The position numbers were made by a program, and so were the translations under genes. From a virus: a stretch of DNA of 30,236 bases. This document shows, piece by piece, positions 7,369-13,669 of the stretch; position 1 is the stretch's first letter; each line of letters starts with the position of its first letter. The DNA lies in the IMG/VR virus record IMGVR_UViG_3300038701_002025, positions 1 to 30,236 of that record. One strand, 5' to 3'. The notes beneath the pieces are model-generated. The model did not search any database. It was not told the origin of the DNA and worked only from the letters and a program-made list of their open reading frames with translations.

Positions 7369-7535
7369 GTCTCGTTCCTTTTTGGTGAGTGGTGGCGAAG
7401 GGTTCCATCTGCGTGGAAAACGCGAACATCTGCATCTGTCTGGACGCTGATCATCGAGGTCTTGATCACCAGAAACTCGGCGTCGTCGATCTGCACGCGC
7501 CAGCCCGGTTTCAGCCGCAGAACCAAGCCGCTCAT
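7365..7535 (-). CDS. 56-residue beta-rich small protein
   Basis: Starts MSGLVLRLKPGWRVQIDDAE and overlaps both neighbours by ATGA. The L-x-LKPG-x-x-V-x-I opening is weakly reminiscent of FlbT/CsrA-like small RNA-binding proteins, but the rest does not give a firm match. It is the second gene after the leftward promoter, so it would be made early. Confidence 0.55.
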   Translation of the reverse strand: MSGLVLRLKPGWRVQIDDAEFLVIKTSMISVQTDADVRVFHADGTLRHHSPKRNET

Positions 7536-7672
7536 TTGTAGCCCCGCCCGTCGCAGTAGTAGCAGGGCTCGTCCGTGTAGACCTGACGGTCAGGGTTCCA
7601 GCGACGGTTGCTGCCGTGTCCGCGGCATACGGAACAGGTCTTATCGCCCGTGGGATTTGGGGAGTTTGGCAT
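7532..7672 (-). CDS. DnaJ-type zinc-finger microprotein
   Basis: A 46-residue protein, the first gene of the leftward operon, with GGAG 6 nt before the ATG. It holds two CxxCxGxG modules, CSVCRGHG (13-20) and CYYCDGRG (37-44), the zinc-binding repeat of the DnaJ cysteine-rich domain, here without any J domain. It may bind zinc as a single knuckle pair and interact with protein or nucleic acid. Its stop overlaps the next start. Confidence 0.7.
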   Translation of the reverse strand: MPNSPNPTGDKTCSVCRGHGSNRRWNPDRQVYTDEPCYYCDGRGYK

Positions 7673-7698
7673 CGGCTTCTCCGTTTCTGCTGCCGAAA

Positions 7699-7727
7699 AC
7701 TTTCTCCTATGGAAAGATTTTGGTCAA
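7699..7727 (-). promoter_or_regulatory. Leftward early promoter with operator
   Basis: On the minus strand TTGACC (7722-7727) is followed after exactly 17 nt by GAAAGT (7699-7704). The 15-bp imperfect palindrome TTTCTCCTATGGAAA (7701-7715) overlaps the spacer and -10. The rightward promoter at 8304-8332 has the same geometry and operator type. The -10 is weak against the sigma-70 consensus. Confidence 0.5.
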
Positions 7728-7735
7728 GCGAAAAC

Positions 7736-7750
7736 TTACCGTAGCGGAAA
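7736..7750 (+). promoter_or_regulatory. Second operator near the leftward promoter
   Basis: TTACCGTAGCGGAAA is a 15-bp imperfect palindrome with the same half-site spacing as those at 7701-7715 and 8316-8330. It lies upstream of the leftward -35 element. Confidence 0.45.
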
Positions 7751-7793
7751 ATAAATACTTTCGGATAGATCAAGACCGCGTTACAAAACCAGT

Positions 7794-7979
7794 ATGGACA
7801 TTTTCAAACGCGCATCCAAACCCGGACAAGCGGACCATTTAGTTTGCCTGTTCTTAGAAATGCTTAACGAGTCCCTCGCCAGGCGCGGCGGGGCATTGAC
7901 GGACCAAGAGGTCGAGGCCGTCATCCGTGAGCATGAAAGGGCCGCTTTTCAGTCGATCTCGGCCAGCGTCTCAAGGTAG
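7794..7979 (+). CDS. Hypothetical small protein between operator region and repressor
   Basis: A 61-residue frame, MDIFKRASKPGQ onward, predicted helical. It runs toward the repressor gene and overlaps its 3' end by 31 bp. No good ribosome binding site is seen, and no family is recognised. Its composition looks protein-like, so it is kept with moderate confidence. It would be transcribed antisense to the end of the repressor. Confidence 0.4.
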   Translation: MDIFKRASKPGQADHLVCLFLEMLNESLARRGGALTDQEVEAVIREHERAAFQSISASVSR

Positions 7980-8290
7980 GAGATAACAGCCGCGCGCTGC
8001 TTTGGTGTCAGCTTTGACAGTATGGCGGCCGCGCGGGAAATCTCCGTCTGATCGGGATCGTCAGGGAGGCAAAAGCCAAAGACCCGCCGGATGCCATCAG
8101 CCTCGTCCGCTGTCAGGCGACGGTCGCCTTTCAGCGTCTTGGACAGTTGGACTTCGGTGATGCCGATTCGCTCGCTAAGCTCGCGCTGCGTCATCCGGTG
8201 AAGTTCAAGCTGTGATGTGATCCATTCGAGCCGCATGGTTCTATTAGGGCCAGTGCGGTTTCTTGCGCAATTTCCAAATTCGATAGCCAT
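7949..8290 (-). CDS. CI-like HTH repressor without protease domain
   Basis: A 113-residue protein, with AAGAGGTG 8 nt before the ATG at 8290. An XRE/lambda-repressor HTH is clear at about 33-60 (MTQRELSERIGITEVQLSKT). A helical C terminus (SKLTPKQRAAVISYLETL) probably dimerises. It has no S24 autoprotease domain, so induction by RecA-stimulated cleavage is unlikely; an antirepressor or another trigger would be needed. It is divergent from the Cro-like gene across a 66-bp operator region. An inner start at 8236 lacks a ribosome binding site. Confidence 0.75.
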   Translation of the reverse strand: MAIEFGNCARNRTGPNRTMRLEWITSQLELHRMTQRELSERIGITEVQLSKTLKGDRRLTADEADGIRRVFGFCLPDDPDQTEISRAAAILSKLTPKQRAAVISYLETLAEID

Positions 8291-8303
8291 TCTCAAACAC
8301 CTC

Positions 8304-8332
8304 TTGATTTCAGAATTTCTCTGTGGGAAAGT
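8304..8332 (+). promoter_or_regulatory. Rightward early promoter with operator
   Basis: TTGATT (8304-8309), a 17-nt spacer and GAAAGT (8327-8332) repeat the layout of the leftward promoter. The operator TTTCTCTGTGGGAAA (8316-8330) overlaps it. The site lies in the 66-bp gap between the divergent repressor and Cro-like genes. Confidence 0.5.
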
Positions 8333-8356
8333 TCGCCGGAAACGAATGAGGCGAGC

Positions 8357-8575
8357 ATGGAACCAGCGGCAAACATCATCGCAAAGTGCGGCGGCGCGAG
8401 GGCTGTCGCCAAAATCGTGGGCTGCTCGGAGAATTGGGTCTTCCGCTGGCGGCTGGCCACTGACAAGGGCGGCACCGGTGGGCTGATCCCGGCCAAGGCG
8501 CAGAAGAAGCTGATGCAGGCGTCGAAGGATGGTCTGTTCGACCTCAAGCCCGACGATTTCTTCGAGGGCGTATGA
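8357..8575 (+). CDS. Cro-like (YdaS-type) HTH regulator
   Basis: A 72-residue protein with GAGG before the ATG. ARAVAKIVGCSENWVFRWRL (about 14-33) is the HTH; the ending GLFDLKPDDFFEGV is typical of Cro/YdaS-like proteins in alphaproteobacterial prophages. As first gene of the rightward operon, opposite the CI-like repressor, it should oppose repressor synthesis and favour lytic growth. Confidence 0.75.
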   Translation: MEPAANIIAKCGGARAVAKIVGCSENWVFRWRLATDKGGTGGLIPAKAQKKLMQASKDGLFDLKPDDFFEGV

Positions 8576-8781
8576 TGCATTGGTCCGGTTTCCGATCGGG
8601 TGCAGCCGTTCAGATGTCGGTTTCCGCCGCCCTCCGTTCAACTCCATTCACGCAGAATTCACAATTCCGCGCGCTTCCACTCACGGAACGCGGATCAGGC
8701 CGCTGCTTGCCCACCGCCCGCAGCGGCCTGCGCTCCCTACTGAACATGGGGGAGCGGGCCTCAACCTCCGGTGCTCAGTAG
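8572..8781 (+). CDS. Doubtful 69-residue ORF after cro
   Basis: The ATG overlaps the cro stop (ATGATG). The translation is Ser/Arg-rich and low in predicted structure, and the same bases form several perfect stems. It may be only a frame open by chance across a structured leader. Confidence 0.25.
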   Translation: MMHWSGFRSGAAVQMSVSAALRSTPFTQNSQFRALPLTERGSGRCLPTARSGLRSLLNMGERASTSGAQ

Positions 8782-8794
8782 TGCGCCGGTAACT
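8660..8794 (+). ncRNA. Structured leader RNA between cro and the early operon
   Basis: Consecutive stems are visible: TCCGCG/CGCGGA (8666-8671 with 8689-8694), a perfect 10-bp stem AGGCCGCTGC/GCAGCGGCCT (8697-8706 with 8720-8729), CGCTCCC/GGGAGCG (8731-8737 with 8750-8756) and, as a nearly exclusive alternative, CTACTGA/TCAGTAG (8737-8743 with 8775-8781). A terminator follows at once. The arrangement suggests transcriptional control of the early operon, such as RNA-based antitermination or attenuation. No known motif was recognised. Confidence 0.45.
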
Positions 8795-8821
8795 GGCGGG
8801 GGCTTCGGCTCCCGCCCTTTT
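8795..8821 (+). terminator. Intrinsic terminator or attenuator before the early operon
   Basis: GGCGGG (8795-8800) pairs with CCCGCC (8811-8816), extended inward by GGC/GCT around TTCG, and CTTTTC follows. It lies 17 nt before the next start codon, so reading the operon would need read-through or antitermination, like lambda tR1. Confidence 0.55.
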
Positions 8822-8837
8822 CACAGGAGATAGCGAC

Positions 8838-9212
8838 ATGAGCGACGGAGCGGCGGCTGAGATCATCGGCCCGAAACTGGACGAGGACAAATTCCTCCAG
8901 AAGCACAACGCCTGGGCGTCGGCGGAAAAAGACGCGGCCTCGGAAGCTGGCGAACGCCGCCAGGAGATCGGCGCGCTGGTCGAGGAGATGAACCTCGAAA
9001 ACAAGGCGGCCAGTCAGGCGCGGGCCGTCCTCAAGATCAAGAACGAGGGCAAGCGGCGCGATGCTGTCCGGTCGTGGCAAGTGCTGCTGCCGATGCTGGA
9101 GGCGGAAATCCTCGGGGATCAGGGTGATATGTTCCCGGAGAACGGCGGGCCTGACACCAAGGTCGACGAGGAGAACGCCGTCACGCCGATCAGCTTCGGT
9201 GCTGCCGGATGA
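8838..9212 (+). CDS. Hypothetical helical early protein
   Basis: A 124-residue protein with AGGAGA before the ATG. The first 90 residues are helical and charged (FLQKHNAWASAEKDAASEAG, then EIGALVEEMNLENKAASQAR); the C terminus is acidic and loose. It resembles uncharacterised early proteins of alphaproteobacterial phages. It is coupled to the RuvC-like gene by an ATGA overlap. Confidence 0.65.
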   Translation: MSDGAAAEIIGPKLDEDKFLQKHNAWASAEKDAASEAGERRQEIGALVEEMNLENKAASQARAVLKIKNEGKRRDAVRSWQVLLPMLEAEILGDQGDMFPENGGPDTKVDEENAVTPISFGAAG

Positions 9213-9730
9213 AGGTCGTCGCGCTGGACATAGCCACGCGCGTCGGAATTGCCGCTGGAGAAGCCGGTGGCACACCCTCTTGGCGAGAGGTGGATCTTGG
9301 TGAGGCGCCGGATGCTCGGCGGTTTTCCAATGTCCTACGGCTCGCTCATGAATTGATCGTGGAGGAAAAGCCCGACCTGCTCATGGTCGAGGCGGCGATC
9401 GGCGGCCCCAAGGCGTCCGCGTATCTGATCGGCCTGGTGGCCTGCGTCGAGGGTTGCGCGTGGAATCGGGGGGTTCGTGTTGAGCGGGCCTATCTGGCGG
9501 CGATCCGTAAGCATTTCGTCGGCAAGGTTTTGAACGTTTCCGACTTCCCGCACCTCAAGCAGGCCGATGCAAAGCGGGCCATCAAGGCAGAGGTGATCCG
9601 CCGCTGCCACATCCTCGGATGGAAGGTCGACACGTCCGACGAGGCCGACGCCTGCGCGCTCTGGGACTACGGGTGCGCGGTTCATGGCCGGGCGCAGTCG
9701 GTTCCCGTAGGGGGGCTGTTTCAGGCATGA
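9209..9730 (+). CDS. RuvC-like Holliday junction resolvase
   Basis: A 173-residue protein of the RNase H fold. D7 in VALDIATRVG, E in LLMVEAAIGGPKAS (about 61) and the acidic pair in SDEADACALWDYG near residue 145 give the RuvC catalytic acidic set. The middle LKQADAKRAIKAEVIRRC basic helix fits DNA binding. It should cut branched DNA formed by replication and by the exonuclease-driven recombination of the leftward operon. Start and stop both overlap neighbours (ATGA). Length matches RuvC. Confidence 0.85.
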   Translation: MKVVALDIATRVGIAAGEAGGTPSWREVDLGEAPDARRFSNVLRLAHELIVEEKPDLLMVEAAIGGPKASAYLIGLVACVEGCAWNRGVRVERAYLAAIRKHFVGKVLNVSDFPHLKQADAKRAIKAEVIRRCHILGWKVDTSDEADACALWDYGCAVHGRAQSVPVGGLFQA

Positions 9731-10032
9731 CAGAGGTGAATGTCGATAGCGTCGGATCGGCGCGTCTGGTCGAGCAAGTGGCCGCGCTGAATGAGGCTCT
9801 GGACAGCCTGCGCCCAATGCAGCGCCGGGTGTTCGATCTGGTGAGCAAGTGCAGGGGCATGAAGTTCCCGGACCTGGCGGACGCCATATACGCCGATCGC
9901 GAAGATGGCGGACCGGATGGCGCAGAGATGTGCGTCAGGACGGCGGCCTATCAGGCTAACGCCGAATTGCGGAAGGCGGGCATCAGGATCGTGAGCGTGC
10001 CATTCCTGCGGATCGTGAGCGTGCCGAAATGA
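9727..10032 (+). CDS. Winged-HTH DNA-binding protein
   Basis: A 101-residue protein starting MTEVNVDSVG in an ATGA overlap. LDSLRPMQRRVFDLVSKCRG, then FPDLADAIYADREDGGPDGA and a VRTAAYQANAELRKAGIRI helix give a winged-helix pattern like the output domain of response regulators. A regulator of phage genes is likely. The end carries an in-frame duplication (RIVSVPFL then RIVSVPK). Confidence 0.65.
   Translation: MTEVNVDSVGSARLVEQVAALNEALDSLRPMQRRVFDLVSKCRGMKFPDLADAIYADREDGGPDGAEMCVRTAAYQANAELRKAGIRIVSVPFLRIVSVPK
9986..10025 (+). repeat. 24-bp-period tandem duplication inside a gene end
   Basis: GGATCGTGAGCGTGCC occurs at 9986-10001 and 10010-10025. The 24-bp period keeps frame and duplicates eight residues at the C terminus of the winged-HTH gene, next to its stop. 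Confidence 0.8.
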
Positions 10033-10442
10033 CCGAAACAATGGACGATCTGCGCAAGGCCCGCCGCATCAACGCCGCAAAGCGCATTCTTGCGTTCGTC
10101 AAGCGCGACGGGAACCTGACCGACGAGGATTGGCTGCTCTGGGTGGTGCATCTGCAGGCGGAACTGACCGAACGGGAACGAGCCGCGCTGGTTATGCTCC
10201 TGCTCCGCACCTTCACACCGGACGAGGCGGAATCGGTCATACAGGCCGCATTCAAGGGCGCAGGATGGCCTTTGCCGACGCTGGGGGACGGTGACCATCT
10301 GGCCGACGCGCGCATGTGGGCAGAGGACGCGAGCCCGAAAGAGGTTTCCGCCTGGGGCATGGCCTGCGTCGACCGGATGCCCAAGAGCAAGCTGGCGAAG
10401 TTTGTCGAGTGGGCGAAGGGCAGGCTGGAGGCGCGCGGGTGA
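10029..10442 (+). CDS. Hypothetical phage protein
   Basis: A 137-residue, mainly helical protein. Parts such as LTDEDWLLWVVHLQAELTER and MPKSKLAKFVEWAKGRLEAR recall uncharacterised early proteins of Rhodobacterales phages. It overlaps both neighbours by 4 nt and carries no motif that assigns a function. Confidence 0.6.
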   Translation: MTETMDDLRKARRINAAKRILAFVKRDGNLTDEDWLLWVVHLQAELTERERAALVMLLLRTFTPDEAESVIQAAFKGAGWPLPTLGDGDHLADARMWAEDASPKEVSAWGMACVDRMPKSKLAKFVEWAKGRLEARG

Positions 10443-11089
10443 GAACAATCGCGGCTCTCTATGTCGAGGATGGCGGCTGCTACTGCGGCCTGGATGGCGT
10501 CGATGCCTGGGGCCGGGACAGAGATGCGCGAATGTATCTTGGCCCGCATCCTGTTGTTGCGCATCCCCCGTGCCAAAGGTGGGGAAAGATGTGGGCTGGT
10601 CAGCCTCTCTGGATCAAGCGCACCGGTGAGCGGAAGCGCAAGGGTGACGACGACGGATGCTTCAAGTGCGCTCTGTCGGATGTGCGCCGGTGGGGTGGCG
10701 TGCTGGAGCATCCGTTCGGCAGTCAGGCGTGGAAGGCATTCGGGATTGCTGCACCGGCGCGGTCTGGCAGGTGGTTCAGGGCCGATGATTTTGGCGGCTG
10801 GACGTGCTGCGTGGAACAGGGTCGATACGGCCATTACGCGAGGAAGCCAACGCTTCTTCTGGCCTATGGTCTGCCGAGCCTGCCCGAATTGAGATGGGGC
10901 ATCAGCGAGCCCAAATTCCCGCCGGAAGCGATCGAGCGACATGGCTTGGCGTATTGCAAGCGCGCGGGGGAACTGGCCTTTCAGGGCGGCGGCACGGATA
11001 GCCACCCGAGGATTGGGACACCGGAGGAATTCCGTGATCTTCTGATCGACATGGCGCGATCTGTCGTGCCAGCGGGGGCCATGCTGTGA
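10439..11089 (+). CDS. Phage protein with C5-methyltransferase-like PPCQ and EHP motifs
   Basis: A 216-residue protein with a GTG start (GTGA overlap). It belongs to a widespread uncharacterised phage family with VAHPPCQRWGKMWAG, DDDGCFKCALSDVRRWGG, VLEHPFGSQAW and WTCCVEQGRYGHYARKPT. HPPCQ and LEHP resemble motifs IV (PPCQ, catalytic Cys) and VI (EN/EHP) of cytosine-C5 methyltransferases. The N-terminal ALYVEDGGCYCGLDG could be a degenerate motif I. The protein is shorter than known C5 enzymes and has no clear target-recognition region, so activity is unproven. Confidence 0.6.
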   Translation: MRTIAALYVEDGGCYCGLDGVDAWGRDRDARMYLGPHPVVAHPPCQRWGKMWAGQPLWIKRTGERKRKGDDDGCFKCALSDVRRWGGVLEHPFGSQAWKAFGIAAPARSGRWFRADDFGGWTCCVEQGRYGHYARKPTLLLAYGLPSLPELRWGISEPKFPPEAIERHGLAYCKRAGELAFQGGGTDSHPRIGTPEEFRDLLIDMARSVVPAGAML

Positions 11090-11535
11090 CAGACGTCCGC
11101 GTCCTCCTTCTCGATGCGGTGCAGGATGCCGTGCAGGCGCTGGACAAGAGCCGCCAGAAGGCCGCCGTGAAGCGCATCATCGCCTATGCATGGGGCCTGC
11201 TGCCCGTAGAGGATCGGCAAGCCTTCCTGCAGCGCGTATCGGCCGGCGACAACCTCGATCTGGTCGGCTGGTCCCCGAAGTTCCCGCGCAAGGATGATCC
11301 GAACCGGTCCCGCGTGGATCGGGACGTTGAGGAAGCCGCGCGGACCTGGGGGCTGATACATCCGGAACTGGCGCGGGCCGACCTAGACATGGGCTCCAAG
11401 GTCCAGAAGGTGATCCGCATCCGAAGAACACCGAACGCCACGATGCAGCGGTTCATGCGCGTGCAGCTGGCCGAGTGGAAGCGGCGGCGCGAGGCCGTGC
11501 ATTCACAATCCGAGGCAACAGGGGGGAAGGTGTAA
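11086..11535 (+). CDS. Hypothetical phage protein, basic C terminus
   Basis: A 149-residue protein with a GTG start overlapping the previous stop. The N-terminal half is helical (AVQDAVQALDKSRQKAAVKR), the C-terminal half basic (QRFMRVQLAEWKRRREAV). A nucleic-acid-binding role is plausible. No family is recognised. It is the last gene before the structured RNA region. Confidence 0.6.
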   Translation: MTDVRVLLLDAVQDAVQALDKSRQKAAVKRIIAYAWGLLPVEDRQAFLQRVSAGDNLDLVGWSPKFPRKDDPNRSRVDRDVEEAARTWGLIHPELARADLDMGSKVQKVIRIRRTPNATMQRFMRVQLAEWKRRREAVHSQSEATGGKV

Positions 11536-11544
11536 GCGGCGATG

Positions 11545-11985
11545 CGTCCTGATGGGGACCACCGCCCGGTAATCGCGACTTTGGCCGGTCAATGCGATTA
11601 CAGCCGAGAATATACCTTATGGGCGTGTCTCACACAACAACCGGCCTGACTTTTGACGCTTTGAAAGCAAAGCGCTGTGGCGGAGGGGCCCCGCCCAATA
11701 CCAATGAGCCAACGAAACAAGTCCGGGCAATGGTGAACCCTTCCATCCCGGAGCCGTGGGGCAGCAACCCTGTTCGGGTAACACGCTGTGAGATTGCCAA
11801 GAGGCCGGGGCTAGGCTCCCGTGCAAGTTGGAACACAGTGCCAGCGCCCGTGAAAAGCTGGCAGGCGGACACCGCGAGAGCCGTGGCCCTTCGGGGCGAA
11901 GGAAAACGAGTACGCGCCCGGTCACCGGGTGAGGGTAGCCCCCTCAGTGGGACGGAAGGATCGGCCTTCCCTTACTCCCACGGCG
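11545..11985 (+). ncRNA. Large structured RNA, HEARO/IscB omega-RNA-like
   Basis: About 440 nt dense in perfect stems: 11569-11576/11594-11601 (8 bp), 11657-11663/11668-11674 (7 bp), 11679-11683/11691-11695, 11767-11770/11776-11779, 11786-11790/11834-11838, 11839-11845/11857-11863 (7 bp), 11888-11892/11898-11902, 11917-11921/11925-11929, 11931-11935/11941-11945, and 11947-11952/11976-11981 enclosing 11954-11959/11965-11970. Several segments match my memory of the HEARO (omega-RNA) consensus: CTGTGAGATTGCC (11786), GCCGGGGCTAG (11804), CCCGTGC (11818), ACACAGTGCC (11833) and CACCGGGTGAGGGTAGCC (11923). Omega-RNAs guide IscB nucleases by their 5' end; no IscB gene is adjacent. The structure is certain, the family is probable. 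Confidence 0.6.
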
Positions 11986-12023
11986 GAAAGGGTCGAAGTG
12001 TGCCTAATCGAAAGGATTTGCCC

Positions 12024-12356
12024 GTGATCAGCGTCGAGCCGGATGGCAACAGTCTCTACCGCGTGATCGACTCAGACGGCGTTGTCTTGCACGAGGGCCT
12101 GTCAAACCGTGAGGCGTGGCGGGAGGCGGAAAGGCTGGGCGACGAGCCGCGTCAGATTGAACGGGCCAGGCCATTGCCGAAGCGGAAGGCCCGGAAGGCG
12201 AACCGCAAGAAGAAACATCATCGGAAGCTGTCCGGCAATGATCGGTACGGGCAGTCCGAGAAGCACCAGTTTTCCAATGGGGCAGCCGGTCCCTGCAAGC
12301 GCATTTGCCCGCAGACCGGAGCCGTGATCGAGATCATCAAGAGGGGAAAGACATGA
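12024..12356 (+). CDS. Basic hypothetical protein downstream of the structured RNA
   Basis: A 110-residue protein with a GTG start; AAAGGA lies at 12011-12016. The N-terminal 45 residues look like a small alpha/beta unit (GNSLYRVIDSDGVVLHEGLS). A very basic stretch follows (KRKARKANRKKKHHRK, about 60-75), suited to RNA or DNA binding. The frame is open further upstream through the RNA, but that stretch is better explained by base pairing. Its place right behind the RNA makes a functional link worth testing. It is not IscB-like. Confidence 0.55.
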   Translation: MISVEPDGNSLYRVIDSDGVVLHEGLSNREAWREAERLGDEPRQIERARPLPKRKARKANRKKKHHRKLSGNDRYGQSEKHQFSNGAAGPCKRICPQTGAVIEIIKRGKT

Positions 12357-12670
12357 GCATCGAAGGCAACGAGCACGACGAGAAGTGGGCGCACCGCGGC
12401 GAAGATGCCCGCTACATGCAAGAGCATCACGTTGCCCGGGCGGCCAGCGTGTCGACCTCGCCGCCTGATCTGGTGAACCACCCGCCGCACTACACGGCGC
12501 ACCCGTCAGGCGTCGAGTGCATCAAGATCACTGAACACATGGGATTTTGCCTCGGGAACGCGGTCAAATACATCTGGCGGGCCGATCTGAAAGGCGATGC
12601 GGTTGAAGACCTGGAAAAGGCCCGGTGGTATATCGACCGCGAGATTGCAAAGAGGGAGGCGGGGAAATGA
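12353..12670 (+). CDS. DUF3310 domain protein
   Basis: A 105-residue protein. The segment NHPPHYTAHPSGVECIKITE, then GNAVKYIWRADLKGDAVEDL and KARWYIDREI (about 42-100) is the DUF3310 signature found in many phages, function unproven. The N-terminal 40 residues are charged and probably flexible. Start and stop overlap neighbours (ATGA). Confidence 0.8.
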   Translation: MSIEGNEHDEKWAHRGEDARYMQEHHVARAASVSTSPPDLVNHPPHYTAHPSGVECIKITEHMGFCLGNAVKYIWRADLKGDAVEDLEKARWYIDREIAKREAGK

Positions 12671-12846
12671 GCGGCAGGATCATATCTCTCTGCATAGCTG
12701 CCGCATTCGGCATGGCTGTCGGCGCTTTGAATGATCAGATAATGCCCACTGCGAACGAGTTTCTGGTGCTCGTTTTAGCGTGGATTTGGCGGGTGGTTGG
12801 CTCTTACGCGGACCATGAATGCGGGCTTTGGGGGCGCAAGCAATGA
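12667..12846 (+). CDS. Small membrane protein
   Basis: A 59-residue protein with two hydrophobic stretches: IISLCIAAAFGMAVGAL (about 5-21) and FLVLVLAWIWRVVGSYA (about 31-47). It probably forms a hairpin in the inner membrane. It is coupled on both sides by ATGA overlaps; function is unknown. Confidence 0.55.
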   Translation: MSGRIISLCIAAAFGMAVGALNDQIMPTANEFLVLVLAWIWRVVGSYADHECGLWGRKQ

Positions 12847-12935
12847 AAGAGACGCCGAACGAGGTTCCGCTGGATCTCTGGGACGAGGACGACCGCGCCC
12901 CGATCAAGCGACGGATGGATAGAAGGGGCCGATAG
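12843..12935 (+). CDS. 30-residue acidic/basic microprotein
   Basis: A short frame, MKETPNEVPLDLWDEDDRAP then IKRRMDRRGR, coupled to the membrane gene by an ATGA overlap and ending 2 nt before the next ATG. The strongly two-sided charge and tight packing suggest it is real. Confidence 0.45.
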   Translation: MKETPNEVPLDLWDEDDRAPIKRRMDRRGR

Positions 12936-12937
12936 GC

Positions 12938-13399
12938 ATGGACACGGATTTTCTGCATCTGGTGCAGCGCAAGGGCTGGCAGATTGTCTCCGTCAGGGAT
13001 GAGGCGGTGATTGGCCGGTGTCCTGCGCGTGGCTGCAACATGGTCGGACAGTTGGCCAAGGGCGGACTGGTGCCGCAGGTGTGCAAGGCGGAGCGGGACC
13101 GGGCGGATATTCCCGTCGAGGTCTGGCATCACATCCGCGAGCGGTTCCTTGCGCGCCGCCTGGAGTTGGGCCTGACGATCAAGGAAGTCGAGGACATTGC
13201 CGGCATCGCGATCGACCAGTTGGCCAAGTGCGAGCGCGAGAACGGCACCCGCATTCCCAATTTCCAGACGCTGATGGAATGGGGCATGACGCTTGGGTTC
13301 GGGTTTTACCTGCGCCCGGGTCCGCTGCCGCCGCAAACGCTCCGTGTGATCGAGAGCACAAGGGATGCGGCAGTGCGCCGCCAGAAGGTGTCAGGATGA
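12938..13399 (+). CDS. XRE-type HTH protein with N-terminal Cys pair
   Basis: A 153-residue protein with AAGGGG before the ATG. Residues 1-55 hold a CPARGC motif and a later VCKAERDR Cys. Residues about 63-125 form an HTH domain (ARRLELGLTIKEVEDIAGIA, then IPNFQTLMEWGMTLGF), the layout of Cro/CI-family DNA-binding domains. A late-early regulator is likely. The C-terminal 20 residues are basic. Confidence 0.65.
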   Translation: MDTDFLHLVQRKGWQIVSVRDEAVIGRCPARGCNMVGQLAKGGLVPQVCKAERDRADIPVEVWHHIRERFLARRLELGLTIKEVEDIAGIAIDQLAKCERENGTRIPNFQTLMEWGMTLGFGFYLRPGPLPPQTLRVIESTRDAAVRRQKVSG

Positions 13400-13641
13400 T
13401 CGAGGTGAGCTTTGAGCGGGGCGGAGAGGGTGTCACGCGCGACGAGATGCGCGAGGCGCTGCAAGAGTTGGCCTCGGCTATCAACGCAGAGCTCGCCGCG
13501 CGTTGTGTGATCGAGGGGGATTTGCTCGAACGCCTGGACGAACAGCGCAAGATGATCGAGCGTCAGAGGACGGAGAACCGCCGTCTGCGTCAGGATCTGG
13601 AGAAAGAGCGCAAGTTGCGGATGTCCGGGCGACGGGTTTAG
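13396..13641 (+). CDS. Coiled-coil small protein
   Basis: An 81-residue protein, coupled by ATGA. From about residue 40 it is a continuous charged helix (LLERLDEQRKMIERQRTENR and beyond) with heptad spacing, so a coiled coil is likely. It ends basic (RMSGRRV). No family is recognised; it is the last gene of the rightward early operon. Confidence 0.6.
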   Translation: MIEVSFERGGEGVTRDEMREALQELASAINAELAARCVIEGDLLERLDEQRKMIERQRTENRRLRQDLEKERKLRMSGRRV

Positions 13642-13669
13642 TAAGCAAAGTCAGAAAGTTGCGATGTGA

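Noticed and set aside
11592-12023. Open frame upstream of 12024 read as a protein extension
   Set aside because: The stretch consists of many perfect stems and translates into low-complexity Pro/Gly/Arg sequence. A good ribosome binding site and GTG start lie at 12011-12026.
11536-12023. Group I or group II intron
   Set aside because: No group I core elements or group II domain V pattern were seen, and there is no interrupted gene or intron-encoded protein.
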